DNA of 64,000 nt from Salinicola halimionae (GTDB taxonomy: Bacteria > Pseudomonadota > Gammaproteobacteria > Pseudomonadales > Halomonadaceae): positions 195,554-259,553 of the forward strand of contig NZ_PZJQ01000004.1 in NCBI RefSeq assembly GCF_003206065.1, in the 5' to 3' direction. The notes beneath the pieces were generated by a model, which saw only the letters and a list, made by a program, of their open reading frames with translations, was not told where the DNA came from and made no database searches. A program made the translations under genes and the position numbers. Within the stretch, counting starts at the first letter, position 1, and each line of letters opens with the position of its first letter. This document shows positions 35,944-44,533 of this stretch, one piece after another.

Positions 35944-36609
35944 TCATTCGGAAACTGGCGCGTTCTCGTCGAATACGCGCAATTGAGCTTGCAGGGCGCG
36001 CTTGAAGGCTGGCCGTGTGGTGCATCGTTGTACATAGCTAGCGAGCGTGGGGCGCTCTGCGAGTAACGCGGTATGATCGAGGATGCGCAGGACCGTGGTC
36101 ATCATCAGATCCGCGACGCTGAATTCGTCGACCAGATAGCTTCGGTCGCCCAGCGCACGCTCCAGATCATCCAGCCGACGGACGACGTTGCCCAGCACGA
36201 AACTGCGATGACGCGCCTTGACCGTCTCGTCCTCGACGAAGAAATCCAGCTCGGCCAATGTCATGATGGCGGGTTCGACGCTGCTGAGGCTGGCGAATAG
36301 CCAGCTCAGTGTCTGGTCGCGCTGTCGGGAAGCACGGGATAGCAACGGCTCGTACTGCTCTGCGATCTTGAGCACGATGGCGCCGGACTCGAACATGGCT
36401 TCGCCATCCACCTCCATCAGGGGAACTTGCCCGAAGGGCTGTCGACACAGGTAATTCGGGCTGCGTTTCTCGACGAAGTCGATAGCCTCTGTCTCGTAGG
36501 GCAGGCCGGCCTCTTCCAACGCCCAACGGACACGCAAGTCCCGAACCTTGCCGCGGGCGAAATCGGGCACCCAGCGAAACGCGCTGACTCGAATACGGCT
36601 CCCCAACAT
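35944..36609 (-). CDS. Glutathione S-transferase family protein
   Basis: Two-domain GST of 221 aa: thioredoxin-like N-domain (about 5-85, with QPFGQVPLMEVDG and ESGAIVLKIAE binding glutathione) and an all-helical C-domain with FSVADLMMTTVL. The catalytic residue is not evident; R or S near the N-terminus is possible. Stands alone. Confidence 0.8.
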   Translation of the reverse strand: MLGSRIRVSAFRWVPDFARGKVRDLRVRWALEEAGLPYETEAIDFVEKRSPNYLCRQPFGQVPLMEVDGEAMFESGAIVLKIAEQYEPLLSRASRQRDQTLSWLFASLSSVEPAIMTLAELDFFVEDETVKARHRSFVLGNVVRRLDDLERALGDRSYLVDEFSVADLMMTTVLRILDHTALLAERPTLASYVQRCTTRPAFKRALQAQLRVFDENAPVSE

Positions 36610-36913
36610 GATGTTCCCCTGGTGATGGCTCTACATCTATTGTCTGGATGTTCAGTAATAGGCCATGTCTCGAAGAACGGCCGCTACGACTTTGGCGATT
36701 CGAGCCGTGTTCCCTCGACGCTTCAGGCCTTCGACGCGTCAGACGAAATTCCGATCGCCGACTACGCTTGAACAGGACGCCGCGCAATCAGGCGCGGTGG
36801 TCCATCTGTTTGTCTTTTCATCGCCCAGTTCATCGGGCCAACACGGCCGGCGTCGCCGAAGGTAGCGCAGCGGTGCTTCGGCAGCGCCTTCCGGCCGTGA
36901 CAGGAGTCGCAAC
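36610..36913. other. Intergenic region before poxB
   Basis: 304 bases between divergent GST and poxB genes. No homologous protein, convincing promoter or dyad was recognised. The ribosome site for poxB is CAGGAG just before 36914. Confidence 0.4.
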
Positions 36914-38626
36914 ATGAGTCATCAGAACGTCGCCGAAATCATCGTCGAAACGCTTTCCAATGCTGGCGCCAAGCGCTGCTATGGTGTGGTCGGCGATACC
37001 ATCAATCACTTCACCGATGCCATTCGACGCAGCGAGCTCGAGTGGGTGCATGTGCGCCACGAGGAGGTCGGTGGTTTTGCTGCCGGTGGCGAAGCCTACA
37101 TGACCCGGGAGCTTGCGCTGTGTGCCGGCACTTGTGGTCCGGGTACTCTGCATTTCGTCAACGGGCTGTTCGAAGCTCATCGCAGCGGCTCGCCGGTCGT
37201 GCTAATTGCCTCTCAGGTGGGCACCGCCGATACCGGAATCGGATTCCCGCAGGACGTCGATCCCAAGCCGATCTACGAACAGTGCAGCGTCTTCTGCGAA
37301 CGGATCGTCAATCCCGATCAGGTGCGCCGGATGACGGCCCTGGCGGCCCAGGCGGCACTGGCCAAGAACGGCGTCGCGGTGCTGATCGTGCATGGCGATC
37401 TGTTCACTCAGAAGCCCAGCCAGGATCTGCCGTATCGCACCCATCGCTTCAACCCGGTCACGCGACCGAGCGCCGAGGAGCTGGTGCCGGCGATCAAGGC
37501 GCTCAACGCCGGCGGCAAGATCTCGATTTTCGCCGGGTCCGGCTGCGAGCACGCGCGTAACGAGGTGATGGTGCTGGCGGCCAAGCTCAACGCGCCGGTG
37601 GCGTGGACTTCACGTGCCAAGGATTTCATCGAACCGGACAACCCCTTCGAGGTCGGCATGACCGGGGTTTTCGGGCTGGCCGGCGGCTATCATGCTGTGG
37701 CCGAATGCGACACCTTGCTGCTGCTCGGCTGCAACTTCGCCTGGACACAGTTCTATCCCGAGAAAGCGACGATCATTCAGGTCGATATCGATCCGCAGCA
37801 GATCGGCAAGCGTCATCCGGTCGATATCGGACTGCTCGGCAGCGTGCGCGATACCTGTGCCGCGCTGGCCCAGATCGTCGACGAGCAGCCCGATACGAAA
37901 TGGCTGGAGCGTTGCCGCAAGAGCTACCACAAGGCGCTGGAGCGCGACGCTCACGAGTCTGACGACGATGGCCTGATTCACCCGCAGGAACTGACGCTGG
38001 CGCTGGACGAAGCCGCCCACGACGATGCCTTCTTTACCGCCGATGGCGGCAGCCCCATGGTCTGGATGCTGCGTCATATCCGCGCCAACGGAAAGCGTCG
38101 CACGCTGTCGAGTCTTGTCCATGGCACCATGGCCAACGCCTATCCACAGGCGATAGGCATTCAGAAGGCTTTTCCCGAACGTCAGGTCATTGCGATGTGC
38201 GGCGACGGCGGCATGACCATGTTGATGGGCGACCTGCTGACCCTGAAGCAGGAGAAGATTCCGCTCAAAATCGTCGTCTTCAACAATAGCTCGCTGGGTT
38301 TCGTCGAGCTGGAACAGAAGGTGGATGGCCTGCTGGATAGCTACACCGATCTCGAGAACCCCGATTTCGGCCTGCTGGCGCAATCGATTGGCCTGTGGGG
38401 GCGGCGGGTCGAGCAGGAACACGAGCTCAAGCACGCCATCGCCGAGTGGTTGGCTCATCCCGGCCCGGCCATTCTCGATGTCAAGGTCAACCGCATGGAG
38501 CTGGTAATGCCACCCAAGATCGAACCGGGTCAGGTGACGTCCACCGCGCTCTATTCCGGCAAGGCCGTACTCAACGGGCGGATGAGTGACGTGGTCGATC
38601 TGGTGAAGAGCAATTTCTGGAAGTAG
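36914..38626 (+). CDS. poxB: Pyruvate dehydrogenase (quinone) PoxB
   Basis: Thiamine-diphosphate and FAD flavoprotein that decarboxylates pyruvate to acetate and passes electrons to ubiquinone at the inner membrane. E50 in HVRHEEVGGFAA activates the cofactor, and GDGGMTMLMGDLLTL followed by VVFNNSSLGFVELE is the TPP/Mg site, very close to E. coli PoxB. Length 570 aa includes the C-terminal lipid-binding tail. Monocistronic, closed by a strong hairpin. Confidence 0.9.
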   Translation: MSHQNVAEIIVETLSNAGAKRCYGVVGDTINHFTDAIRRSELEWVHVRHEEVGGFAAGGEAYMTRELALCAGTCGPGTLHFVNGLFEAHRSGSPVVLIASQVGTADTGIGFPQDVDPKPIYEQCSVFCERIVNPDQVRRMTALAAQAALAKNGVAVLIVHGDLFTQKPSQDLPYRTHRFNPVTRPSAEELVPAIKALNAGGKISIFAGSGCEHARNEVMVLAAKLNAPVAWTSRAKDFIEPDNPFEVGMTGVFGLAGGYHAVAECDTLLLLGCNFAWTQFYPEKATIIQVDIDPQQIGKRHPVDIGLLGSVRDTCAALAQIVDEQPDTKWLERCRKSYHKALERDAHESDDDGLIHPQELTLALDEAAHDDAFFTADGGSPMVWMLRHIRANGKRRTLSSLVHGTMANAYPQAIGIQKAFPERQVIAMCGDGGMTMLMGDLLTLKQEKIPLKIVVFNNSSLGFVELEQKVDGLLDSYTDLENPDFGLLAQSIGLWGRRVEQEHELKHAIAEWLAHPGPAILDVKVNRMELVMPPKIEPGQVTSTALYSGKAVLNGRMSDVVDLVKSNFWK

Positions 38627-38712
38627 ACGGTCCGGCGGCTTTTTCTGCCGAGCGTGCGGTGGCATCGATGGCGGCCGGAGGTTGTCGATCCATACCGGAG
38701 AGGCTGCACAAT

Positions 38713-38746
38713 AAAGGGGGCGGCATTGTCACTTGCCGCCCCCTTT
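38713..38746. terminator. Bidirectional terminator between poxB and the DUF1330 gene
   Basis: A perfect 13-bp stem, 38713-38725 against 38734-38746, with AAA/TTT ends and an 8-base loop, between convergent genes. Confidence 0.85.
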
Positions 38747-38778
38747 GCACTGGAATTTCTACCGGCAATCGCTAGCCG

Positions 38779-39066
38779 TTAAACCCCTTCCACCAGCATG
38801 ACACGGTAGTCGGCGCCTTTAAGACGATGCTGCTTGGCCTCCTGATAGGCCGGGCTTTCATACCACGCCAGCGCGGCCTGCCGGTCGGGAAACTCCAGCA
38901 CCACGGCGCCCTCGGCTTCGGGGCCTTCCAGTGTGGTGATATCGCCATAGGATACCAGCGGCTTGGGAGGATTCTCGCCCCTCGCCTTGCTGGCCTTGTC
39001 GGCGTAGATCGCCATCTCCGCGCTATCGAGAGTGGCGTCCTTGATGAAGATCACGTAAGTGCTCAT
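38779..39066 (-). CDS. DUF1330 domain protein
   Basis: A 95-residue dimeric alpha-beta-barrel-type protein: YVIFIKDATLD, VVLEFPDRQAALAWYESPAYQEAKQHR are typical of DUF1330. Function unknown. It follows the DJ-1-like gene by four bases, so the two form an operon. Confidence 0.85.
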   Translation of the reverse strand: MSTYVIFIKDATLDSAEMAIYADKASKARGENPPKPLVSYGDITTLEGPEAEGAVVLEFPDRQAALAWYESPAYQEAKQHRLKGADYRVMLVEGV

Positions 39067-39070
39067 TGAA

Positions 39071-39757
39071 CTATCCTTTTCCGTTGAGTCGTTGCAGCAG
39101 GGCCTTCGCGGTTTCGGCGGAGGAGCCCGGGTTCTGGCCGGTAATCAGCAGGCCGTCGGTCAGAACGTAAGAGGACCAGTCAGCGCCTTTGCTGTAGTCG
39201 CCACCCTGTGACTTGAGCACGTCCTCGACCAGAAACGGCACCACGTCTGTCAAGCCGACCGCTTCTTCCTCGCTGTTGGAGAAGCCGGTGACCTTTTTGC
39301 CCTTCACGATCGACGCGCCGTCGGCGTCCTTCACGTGGCGCAGCACGCCCGGCGCATGACAAACGAGGGCTGCCGGGCGACCGGCCTGCAGAGTCTTTTC
39401 GATCAGCGCGATGGATGCCTTGTCTTCGGCCAGATCCCACAGCGGGCCGTGGCCGCCGGGATAGAAGACCGCATCGAAATCGTTGCTATCGATATCCCCC
39501 AGTACATGAGTGTTGGCCAGTGCTTTGATGGCCTCCGAGTCAGCGCGGAAACGTTTGACCTCTTCGGTATCCAATGTCGGGTCGTCGCTTTTGGGGTCAA
39601 GCGGTGGCTGACCACCTTTGGGAGAGGCCAGCGTGATCTCGACCCCCGCGTCCTGGAAGACGACGTAAGGCGCCGCCAGCTCCTCGAGCCAGAAGCCGGT
39701 TTTCTTGCCCGTGTCACCAAGCTGATCGTGTGATGTGAGTACCATTAATACTTTCAT
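39071..39757 (-). CDS. DJ-1/PfpI superfamily protein (Hsp31-like)
   Basis: A 228-residue class I amidotransferase-fold protein. The nucleophile elbow LVCHAPGVL holds the catalytic cysteine, YPGGHGPLWDL is the acidic/His neighbour loop, and GFWLEELAAPY carries the conserved glutamate. This set matches Hsp31-type glutathione-independent glyoxalases/deglycases. With DUF1330, CurA and TetR it suggests an electrophile-stress group. Confidence 0.82.
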   Translation of the reverse strand: MKVLMVLTSHDQLGDTGKKTGFWLEELAAPYVVFQDAGVEITLASPKGGQPPLDPKSDDPTLDTEEVKRFRADSEAIKALANTHVLGDIDSNDFDAVFYPGGHGPLWDLAEDKASIALIEKTLQAGRPAALVCHAPGVLRHVKDADGASIVKGKKVTGFSNSEEEAVGLTDVVPFLVEDVLKSQGGDYSKGADWSSYVLTDGLLITGQNPGSSAETAKALLQRLNGKG

Positions 39758-39777
39758 GGGATAAGAACCTTTCCGGC

Positions 39778-39837
39778 TGTGATGGAATACGTTGTGGCGA
39801 TATGAATTGTGACGGAATGAGTTGTCGCGGAACTTGC
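39778..39837. repeat. Two degenerate 30-bp repeats upstream of the DJ-1 gene
   Basis: Copies at 39778-39807 and 39808-39837 share TGTGAYGGAATRMGTTGTSGCG. They occupy the gap between curA and the DJ-1-like gene. Confidence 0.55.
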
Positions 39838-39862
39838 TGTCTCCAAGTTCCGCTGCGCGGCA

Positions 39863-40897
39863 TCAGCGCTCGCCGACCTGGATCACGAGCTTTCCGAAAT
39901 TGTCGCCTCTCAGCAGACCGTTGAACGCCTCGGGGGCATTTTCCAGGCCTTCCTTGATCTCTTCGCGATAGTGAATGCGACCTTCCTCGACCCAGCGCGA
40001 CATATCAGTGAAGAATTCGTCGAAACGATGACCGTAGTCATCGAAGATGATGAACCCGCGCACGGTGAGGCGCTTCTTGAGAATGGTCGTCATCAACAGA
40101 GGCAGGCGGTCGGGCCCCTCCGGCAGATCCGTCGCGTTGTACTGCGCGACCACGCCGCAGACCGGTATCCGAGCGCTGGTGTTCAGCAGCGGCAGGACGG
40201 CATCGAAGACCTTGCCGCCCACGTTTTCGTAATAGACATCGACGCCTGCATCGCAGGCGGCTTTTAGCTGGGCTTCGAAGTCGTCGGCTCGGTGGTCGAT
40301 ACAGGCATCGAAGCCAAGTGTCTCGACCACATAGCGGCACTTTTCTTCGCCCCCGGCAATACCGACGACCCGCATGCCTTTGATCTTTCCGATCTGTCCG
40401 ACAGTCGCGCCGACAGGGCCGCTCGCGGCGGCGACCACCAGGGTCTCGCCCGCCTTGGGTTGGCCGATATCCGTCAGCCCCATGTAAGCGGTGAACCCCG
40501 GCATGCCCATGACGCCCAGGGTGTAGGACGGATTCTCGGGTTGCTGGCCCAGGTTGGTCAGTGCCGTGCCGTCCGACAGCGCATAGTCCTGCCAGCCGGT
40601 GAAGCCGAGTACCCAATCGCCCGGCTTGAAATCGTCATGGCGGGACTCGACGACACGGCTGACGGTGCCGCCGACCATGACCTGATCGATTTCCACGGGT
40701 GGGGCATAGGAGGGCGCGTCGCTCATTCGGCCACGCATGTAGGGGTCCAGCGAGAGATAGACCGTGCGCAGTAATACCGAGCCTTCGGTAACGGCGGGAA
40801 TCTCGGTCTCTTCCAGGCGAAAATTATCCCGATTCGGCTCGCCGTGAGGGCGCGAGGCCAGTACCCACTGTCGGTTGGTTGCCTGATTCTGCGTCAT
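39863..40897 (-). CDS. curA: NADPH-dependent curcumin/2-alkenal reductase (CurA)
   Basis: Zinc-free medium-chain reductase that saturates activated double bonds of curcumin and reactive enals. Nearly every landmark of E. coli CurA is seen: NRQWVLASRPHGEP, YLSLDPYMRGRMSD, GMPGFTAYMGL, AAASGPVGATVGQ for NADP binding, and YYENVGGKVFDAVLPLLN. 344 aa. A TAGAC-N5-GTCTA site 37 bases upstream is shared with the adjacent tetR gene. Confidence 0.9.
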   Translation of the reverse strand: MTQNQATNRQWVLASRPHGEPNRDNFRLEETEIPAVTEGSVLLRTVYLSLDPYMRGRMSDAPSYAPPVEIDQVMVGGTVSRVVESRHDDFKPGDWVLGFTGWQDYALSDGTALTNLGQQPENPSYTLGVMGMPGFTAYMGLTDIGQPKAGETLVVAAASGPVGATVGQIGKIKGMRVVGIAGGEEKCRYVVETLGFDACIDHRADDFEAQLKAACDAGVDVYYENVGGKVFDAVLPLLNTSARIPVCGVVAQYNATDLPEGPDRLPLLMTTILKKRLTVRGFIIFDDYGHRFDEFFTDMSRWVEEGRIHYREEIKEGLENAPEAFNGLLRGDNFGKLVIQVGER

Positions 40898-40933
40898 GAG
40901 GCACTCCTTTTGCGTCGATGAAGTCGATCCGAT

Positions 40934-40948
40934 TAGACCAGTCGTCTA
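40934..40948. promoter_or_regulatory. TetR-type operator upstream of curA
   Basis: TAGAC-CAGTC-GTCTA, an inverted repeat with a 5-base spacer, 37 bases before the curA start. The same dyad with spacer TGGTC precedes tetR. Confidence 0.75.
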
Positions 40949-41000
40949 GTCGCGATGAAAATAAAAGAGCCAAATCATCGGCCCTGGATTCACTCTCGAT

Positions 41001-41600
41001 TCAGTGACGACCGAGCAAGCGTCGCGTTGTGTTCAATGCCGACTGCAACGGTCTATCATCCTGGGTCACCTTAGCCAACATGCTGGCCCCTAGCCACATC
41101 TGGTAAAGCGAGGCAGCCAGCTCTCTGGCATCGCCGTCGGCAGCCATTTCTCCGCTTTGCCGGGCGCGTGTCAGCTCGCGGGTCAGACGTTCGATGATTC
41201 GATCCGTGCCGCTTTCCAGGACCTGGCGCATCGAATCGGAAAGATCGCTGACCTCGGCACCCAGCTTGACCACCAGACAACGGCTTTGCAGGTCGTGCCC
41301 GCTCTGTGTTTCGACCCACCGCTGCCAGTAACGCATCAGCCGCGAGACAGCGGAACTCTCGTCGCTAGAGGCGAGCAACACATCGAGTTCAACCAGATAG
41401 CGGCTGAAGTAACGTTCCAGCAGTGCCACTCCAAACGCTTCCTTCGACTCGAAGTAATGGTAGAAAGAGCCCTTCGGTACCTGGGCCGCTTTGAGAATTT
41501 CATTCAGCCCGACCGCAGAAAACCCCCGGCTTCCCATGGTGGACTGAGCGATATCAAGGATCTGCGTCTTGACGTCGCGGTTGGCAGGTGAATTGTTCAT
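41001..41600 (-). CDS. TetR-family regulator (NemR/AcuR-like)
   Basis: A 199-residue repressor with the N-terminal helix-turn-helix GFSAVGLNEILKAAQVPKGSFYHYFESKE and a C-terminal TetR_C domain containing C107 in LQSRCLVVKLGAE, a position where electrophile-sensing relatives such as NemR use cysteine. It reads into curA; matching operators precede both genes, so it should repress itself and curA and release on electrophiles (inference). Confidence 0.82.
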   Translation of the reverse strand: MNNSPANRDVKTQILDIAQSTMGSRGFSAVGLNEILKAAQVPKGSFYHYFESKEAFGVALLERYFSRYLVELDVLLASSDESSAVSRLMRYWQRWVETQSGHDLQSRCLVVKLGAEVSDLSDSMRQVLESGTDRIIERLTRELTRARQSGEMAADGDARELAASLYQMWLGASMLAKVTQDDRPLQSALNTTRRLLGRH

Positions 41601-41620
41601 GCTTCTACTTTAGTCGTGAA

Positions 41621-41635
41621 TAGACTGGTCGTCTA
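41621..41635. promoter_or_regulatory. TetR-type operator upstream of tetR
   Basis: TAGAC-TGGTC-GTCTA 21 bases before the tetR start; arms identical to those upstream of curA and both followed by GT. Confidence 0.75.
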
Positions 41636-41682
41636 GTACTCGTTGATCATAGGCCGCCGGACCGGGGCGGTTGAAGTCTCCA

Positions 41683-42597
41683 CTAACAGGACGTGCCGTC
41701 TAATGCTTCTTTCAGCCAGTCGAGCAAAGTCCGGCAAGCATGGCGATCTATCGTCTCGCGGTGGGTGTAGACGGCGATAGCCTCGGGTTGAACGAGAAAT
41801 TCCTCGACCGGCCTTACCAGTTCACCGGCGTCGATCAAGCGCTCGGTCGTACGCTGCCATCCCAATGCGATACCGTGTCCGGCCAGTGCGGCCTGCAACA
41901 TCAGTGGATAGCTATCGAACACTTTTCCCGGTAACGGCGGCGACACTTTCCGGCCCATGGCCGCGAACCATGCGCTCCACTCCATCCAGTCCGGGGGCTC
42001 TGCGCGATGATGCAACAAGTCGGCGCCAGCCAGCGCGTCCACCGAAATTGGCGCGCTCCGCGCGGCCGAATGATCGGGACTGCAGACGGGATAGATTGTA
42101 TCCGCGGCGGTAAACGCCAGCGTGTGATTGCCATGAGGTCTGCCATGCGTCTGCAAGGCGATGTCGAATGGATCGCGTTGTTCGGTCAATGGTCGGGTCG
42201 ATGTCACCAGCTTCAGATCGATATCGGGGTGGCGCTGATTGAACCCCGCTAACCGAGGCATCAGCCAGTAGAACGCTTCGCAAAGCTGGCAGAAGAGAAT
42301 GACCCGAGGCGCGCGCTCGCCGCCGCGGAGGTCATCGGCACGCTGTGCGATACGAGACATACCCCGAGAGACCGCATCTGCCAGTTCCCGCCCAGCAGGC
42401 GTCAGAAAGACGCCGCGGTTTCTACGCTCGAACAGGGTCGTTCCAAGATCCTGTTCCAGCAATCGTATCTGGCGGCTGATGGCAGCCTGAGTCAGGCCGA
42501 GTTCTTCGGCGGCGCGAGTGAAGCTTTCCCACCTGGCGGCGGCTTCGAAGGGAAGCAGGGTGGCGAGAGGTGGCAGCGAGCGGTTCAGCGGATACAT
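41683..42597 (-). CDS. LysR-family regulator (GcvA-like)
   Basis: A 304-residue LysR protein: winged helix FEAAARWESFTRAAEELGLTQAAISRQI near the N-terminus, linker helix, and a substrate-binding-type C-domain. The start LPPLATLLPFEAAAR is of the GcvA subgroup. It diverges from an EamA transporter gene 94 bases away, the likely target. Confidence 0.85.
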   Translation of the reverse strand: MYPLNRSLPPLATLLPFEAAARWESFTRAAEELGLTQAAISRQIRLLEQDLGTTLFERRNRGVFLTPAGRELADAVSRGMSRIAQRADDLRGGERAPRVILFCQLCEAFYWLMPRLAGFNQRHPDIDLKLVTSTRPLTEQRDPFDIALQTHGRPHGNHTLAFTAADTIYPVCSPDHSAARSAPISVDALAGADLLHHRAEPPDWMEWSAWFAAMGRKVSPPLPGKVFDSYPLMLQAALAGHGIALGWQRTTERLIDAGELVRPVEEFLVQPEAIAVYTHRETIDRHACRTLLDWLKEALDGTSC

Positions 42598-42691
42598 AAC
42601 CCTGGCTCATGAATGATGACGTAACCATCGTTAGTGGCGATTGCGGCCGGTGAGGCACGCTCTGTCGGTTGATACCGACAGGAGAGCCGCC

Positions 42692-43633
42692 ATGAAAGCA
42701 CCTTACGCGTTCGAAGATAACCCGCACCGAGGCGTTCAATTGATCGTCGGTGCGGTTTTCCTCCTCGCCCTGGCTGATGCAACGGTCAAATATCTCAGCG
42801 ACAGCCTTTCTCTATGGCAATTGTTCATCCTCGCGCCGCTGATCTCATTGCCGATACTGATATGGGGGTGGCGACGTCAGGACGAGCGCCTTCCACGAGG
42901 CTTGGAGACCTTCGGTTGGATCGCGTTGCGTAGCCTGCTGCTGCTGGCAATGTGGATTGCGTTCTATGCCGCATTGCCCTGGATTCCGCTGAGCATCGCC
43001 GCCGTCGGAATCTACACGACGCCGCTGTTTATCGCGGTACTGGCCGCAGTGACAGGCGAGCCTTTGACAGGACGACGTTGGGCTGCGCTGTGGCTCGGCT
43101 TCGCTGGCGTGGTGATCGTACTGCGTCCCGGCGGAGCATTATTCTCGACAGCCATGTTGCTTCCGCTATTGGCGGCGCTCTGCTATGCCGGTGCGATGGT
43201 CCTGACGCGAACGCGCTGCCGCCATATCTCTCCGTGGCTGTTGGCCCTCGGGCTCAATGTCGCTTTCCTGCTGGCAGGCGTGGTCGGTCATGTCACTGTG
43301 ACTGTGGTCGTGTCTGAGGCGTCATCCGGATTTCTCACCCGTGGCTGGCAGCGACTCGACGCGTATCCGTACCTGCTGATCGTGCTTTATGCGTTACTGA
43401 TGGTGAGCGTCAATACCGCCGTTGCCCGGGCCTATCAGATTGCTCCAGCGGCGCTGGTGGGGATTTTCGACTACGCCTATCTGATATTCGCCACCGGCTG
43501 GGGGTTCTGGTTATTCGACGAGGTTCCCGATGGTCCAACGCTGGTGGGCATGGCGACTATCCTGATCGCGGGATGGCTGATGATCCGGCAGCAAAGCGTT
43601 ATGATCGCTGGCAAGCGCAGGACCTCAAGCTAG
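42692..43633 (+). CDS. EamA/DMT-family permease
   Basis: Ten-helix drug/metabolite transporter with two EamA repeats in 313 aa (the first near VFLLALADATVKYL, ending GFAGVVIVLRPGG; the second from about residue 145). Substrate unknown. AGGAGAG precedes the ATG at 42692; the longer reading to 42641 has no such site. Probably controlled by the divergent LysR gene. Confidence 0.82.
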   Translation: MKAPYAFEDNPHRGVQLIVGAVFLLALADATVKYLSDSLSLWQLFILAPLISLPILIWGWRRQDERLPRGLETFGWIALRSLLLLAMWIAFYAALPWIPLSIAAVGIYTTPLFIAVLAAVTGEPLTGRRWAALWLGFAGVVIVLRPGGALFSTAMLLPLLAALCYAGAMVLTRTRCRHISPWLLALGLNVAFLLAGVVGHVTVTVVVSEASSGFLTRGWQRLDAYPYLLIVLYALLMVSVNTAVARAYQIAPAALVGIFDYAYLIFATGWGFWLFDEVPDGPTLVGMATILIAGWLMIRQQSVMIAGKRRTSS

Positions 43634-43703
43634 GTTGATAACAAGCGCCGTTGATAAAGAATGAAAGAGCGATGATCTGAGTCGGTTCCAAGGGGAGGTC
43701 GGG

Positions 43704-44501
43704 ATGCGTAATCATGGTTTTATCTGTGCTACCTGCGGTGTGCAATATCCACCGAGCGAGGCACCGCCGGAGCACTGCGAGATCTGCGAGGACGAGCGTC
43801 AATTCGTGCCCGTCGAGGGTCAGCGCTGGACGACGCCAACCCAACTGGCGACCCGTCACACCAACACCTTCCGCCACATGGCGCCGGGCCTGATGGCGAT
43901 AGGCACCACGCCAAGCTTCGCCATCGGTCAGCGTGCCTTCCTGTTGCGAACGCCGGCCGGCAATGTGCTGTGGGACTGCCTGACGTTACTCGACGAGGCG
44001 ACCATCGAGATCATCGAAGGACTCGGCGGGCTCGATGCCATTGTGCTGTCGCACCCGCATTTCTTTTCCACCATGGCGGATTGGGCGCAGGCGTTCGATT
44101 GTCCAGTTCACGTTCATGCGGCGGATCGTGACTGGGTCACGATGGCGGATTCGCGAATCGAGTTCTGGGAAGGAGAGTCACGCGAGATCTTGCCTGGCAT
44201 CGATGTCCATCGTCTGGGCGGTCATTTTCCCGGTGCCAGCGTGCTGCACTGGCCCAAGCAAGAGGTTCTGCTGACTAGCGATACGCTGATGGTGACGCCG
44301 GATCGGATGGCATCGTTCATGTGGTCCTATCCCAACAATATTCCTCTCGACGCCAACACGGTCGAGAGTATCGCCAGTCGCCTCGAGCCGCTCGGTTTCG
44401 ACAGCGCCTATTCCGCTTTCTGGGGACGCGAGATACTGATCGATGCCAAACACGTCATCGAGGAGTCGGCGCAGCGGCACTGTCGGGCTCTGCGCGGGTG
44501 A
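43704..44501 (+). CDS. MBL-fold protein with N-terminal zinc ribbon
   Basis: A 265-residue protein. The N-terminus holds two CxxC pairs, C8/C11 and C25/C28, a rubredoxin-like or zinc-ribbon knuckle. The rest is metallo-beta-lactamase-like, but the usual HxHxDH is replaced by SHPHFFSTMADW; GGHFPGAS and TSDTL give later metal ligands. The altered motif suggests a mononuclear or inactive site. GGGGAGG precedes the start. Function unknown. Confidence 0.75.
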   Translation: MRNHGFICATCGVQYPPSEAPPEHCEICEDERQFVPVEGQRWTTPTQLATRHTNTFRHMAPGLMAIGTTPSFAIGQRAFLLRTPAGNVLWDCLTLLDEATIEIIEGLGGLDAIVLSHPHFFSTMADWAQAFDCPVHVHAADRDWVTMADSRIEFWEGESREILPGIDVHRLGGHFPGASVLHWPKQEVLLTSDTLMVTPDRMASFMWSYPNNIPLDANTVESIASRLEPLGFDSAYSAFWGREILIDAKHVIEESAQRHCRALRG

Positions 44502-44533
44502 CAGTTTTCACCGCTCCGATCTCTTCGATGCGG

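Noticed and set aside
37610-38665. Minus-strand open frame opposite poxB (351 codons)
   Set aside because: A shadow of the PoxB coding sequence without family features.
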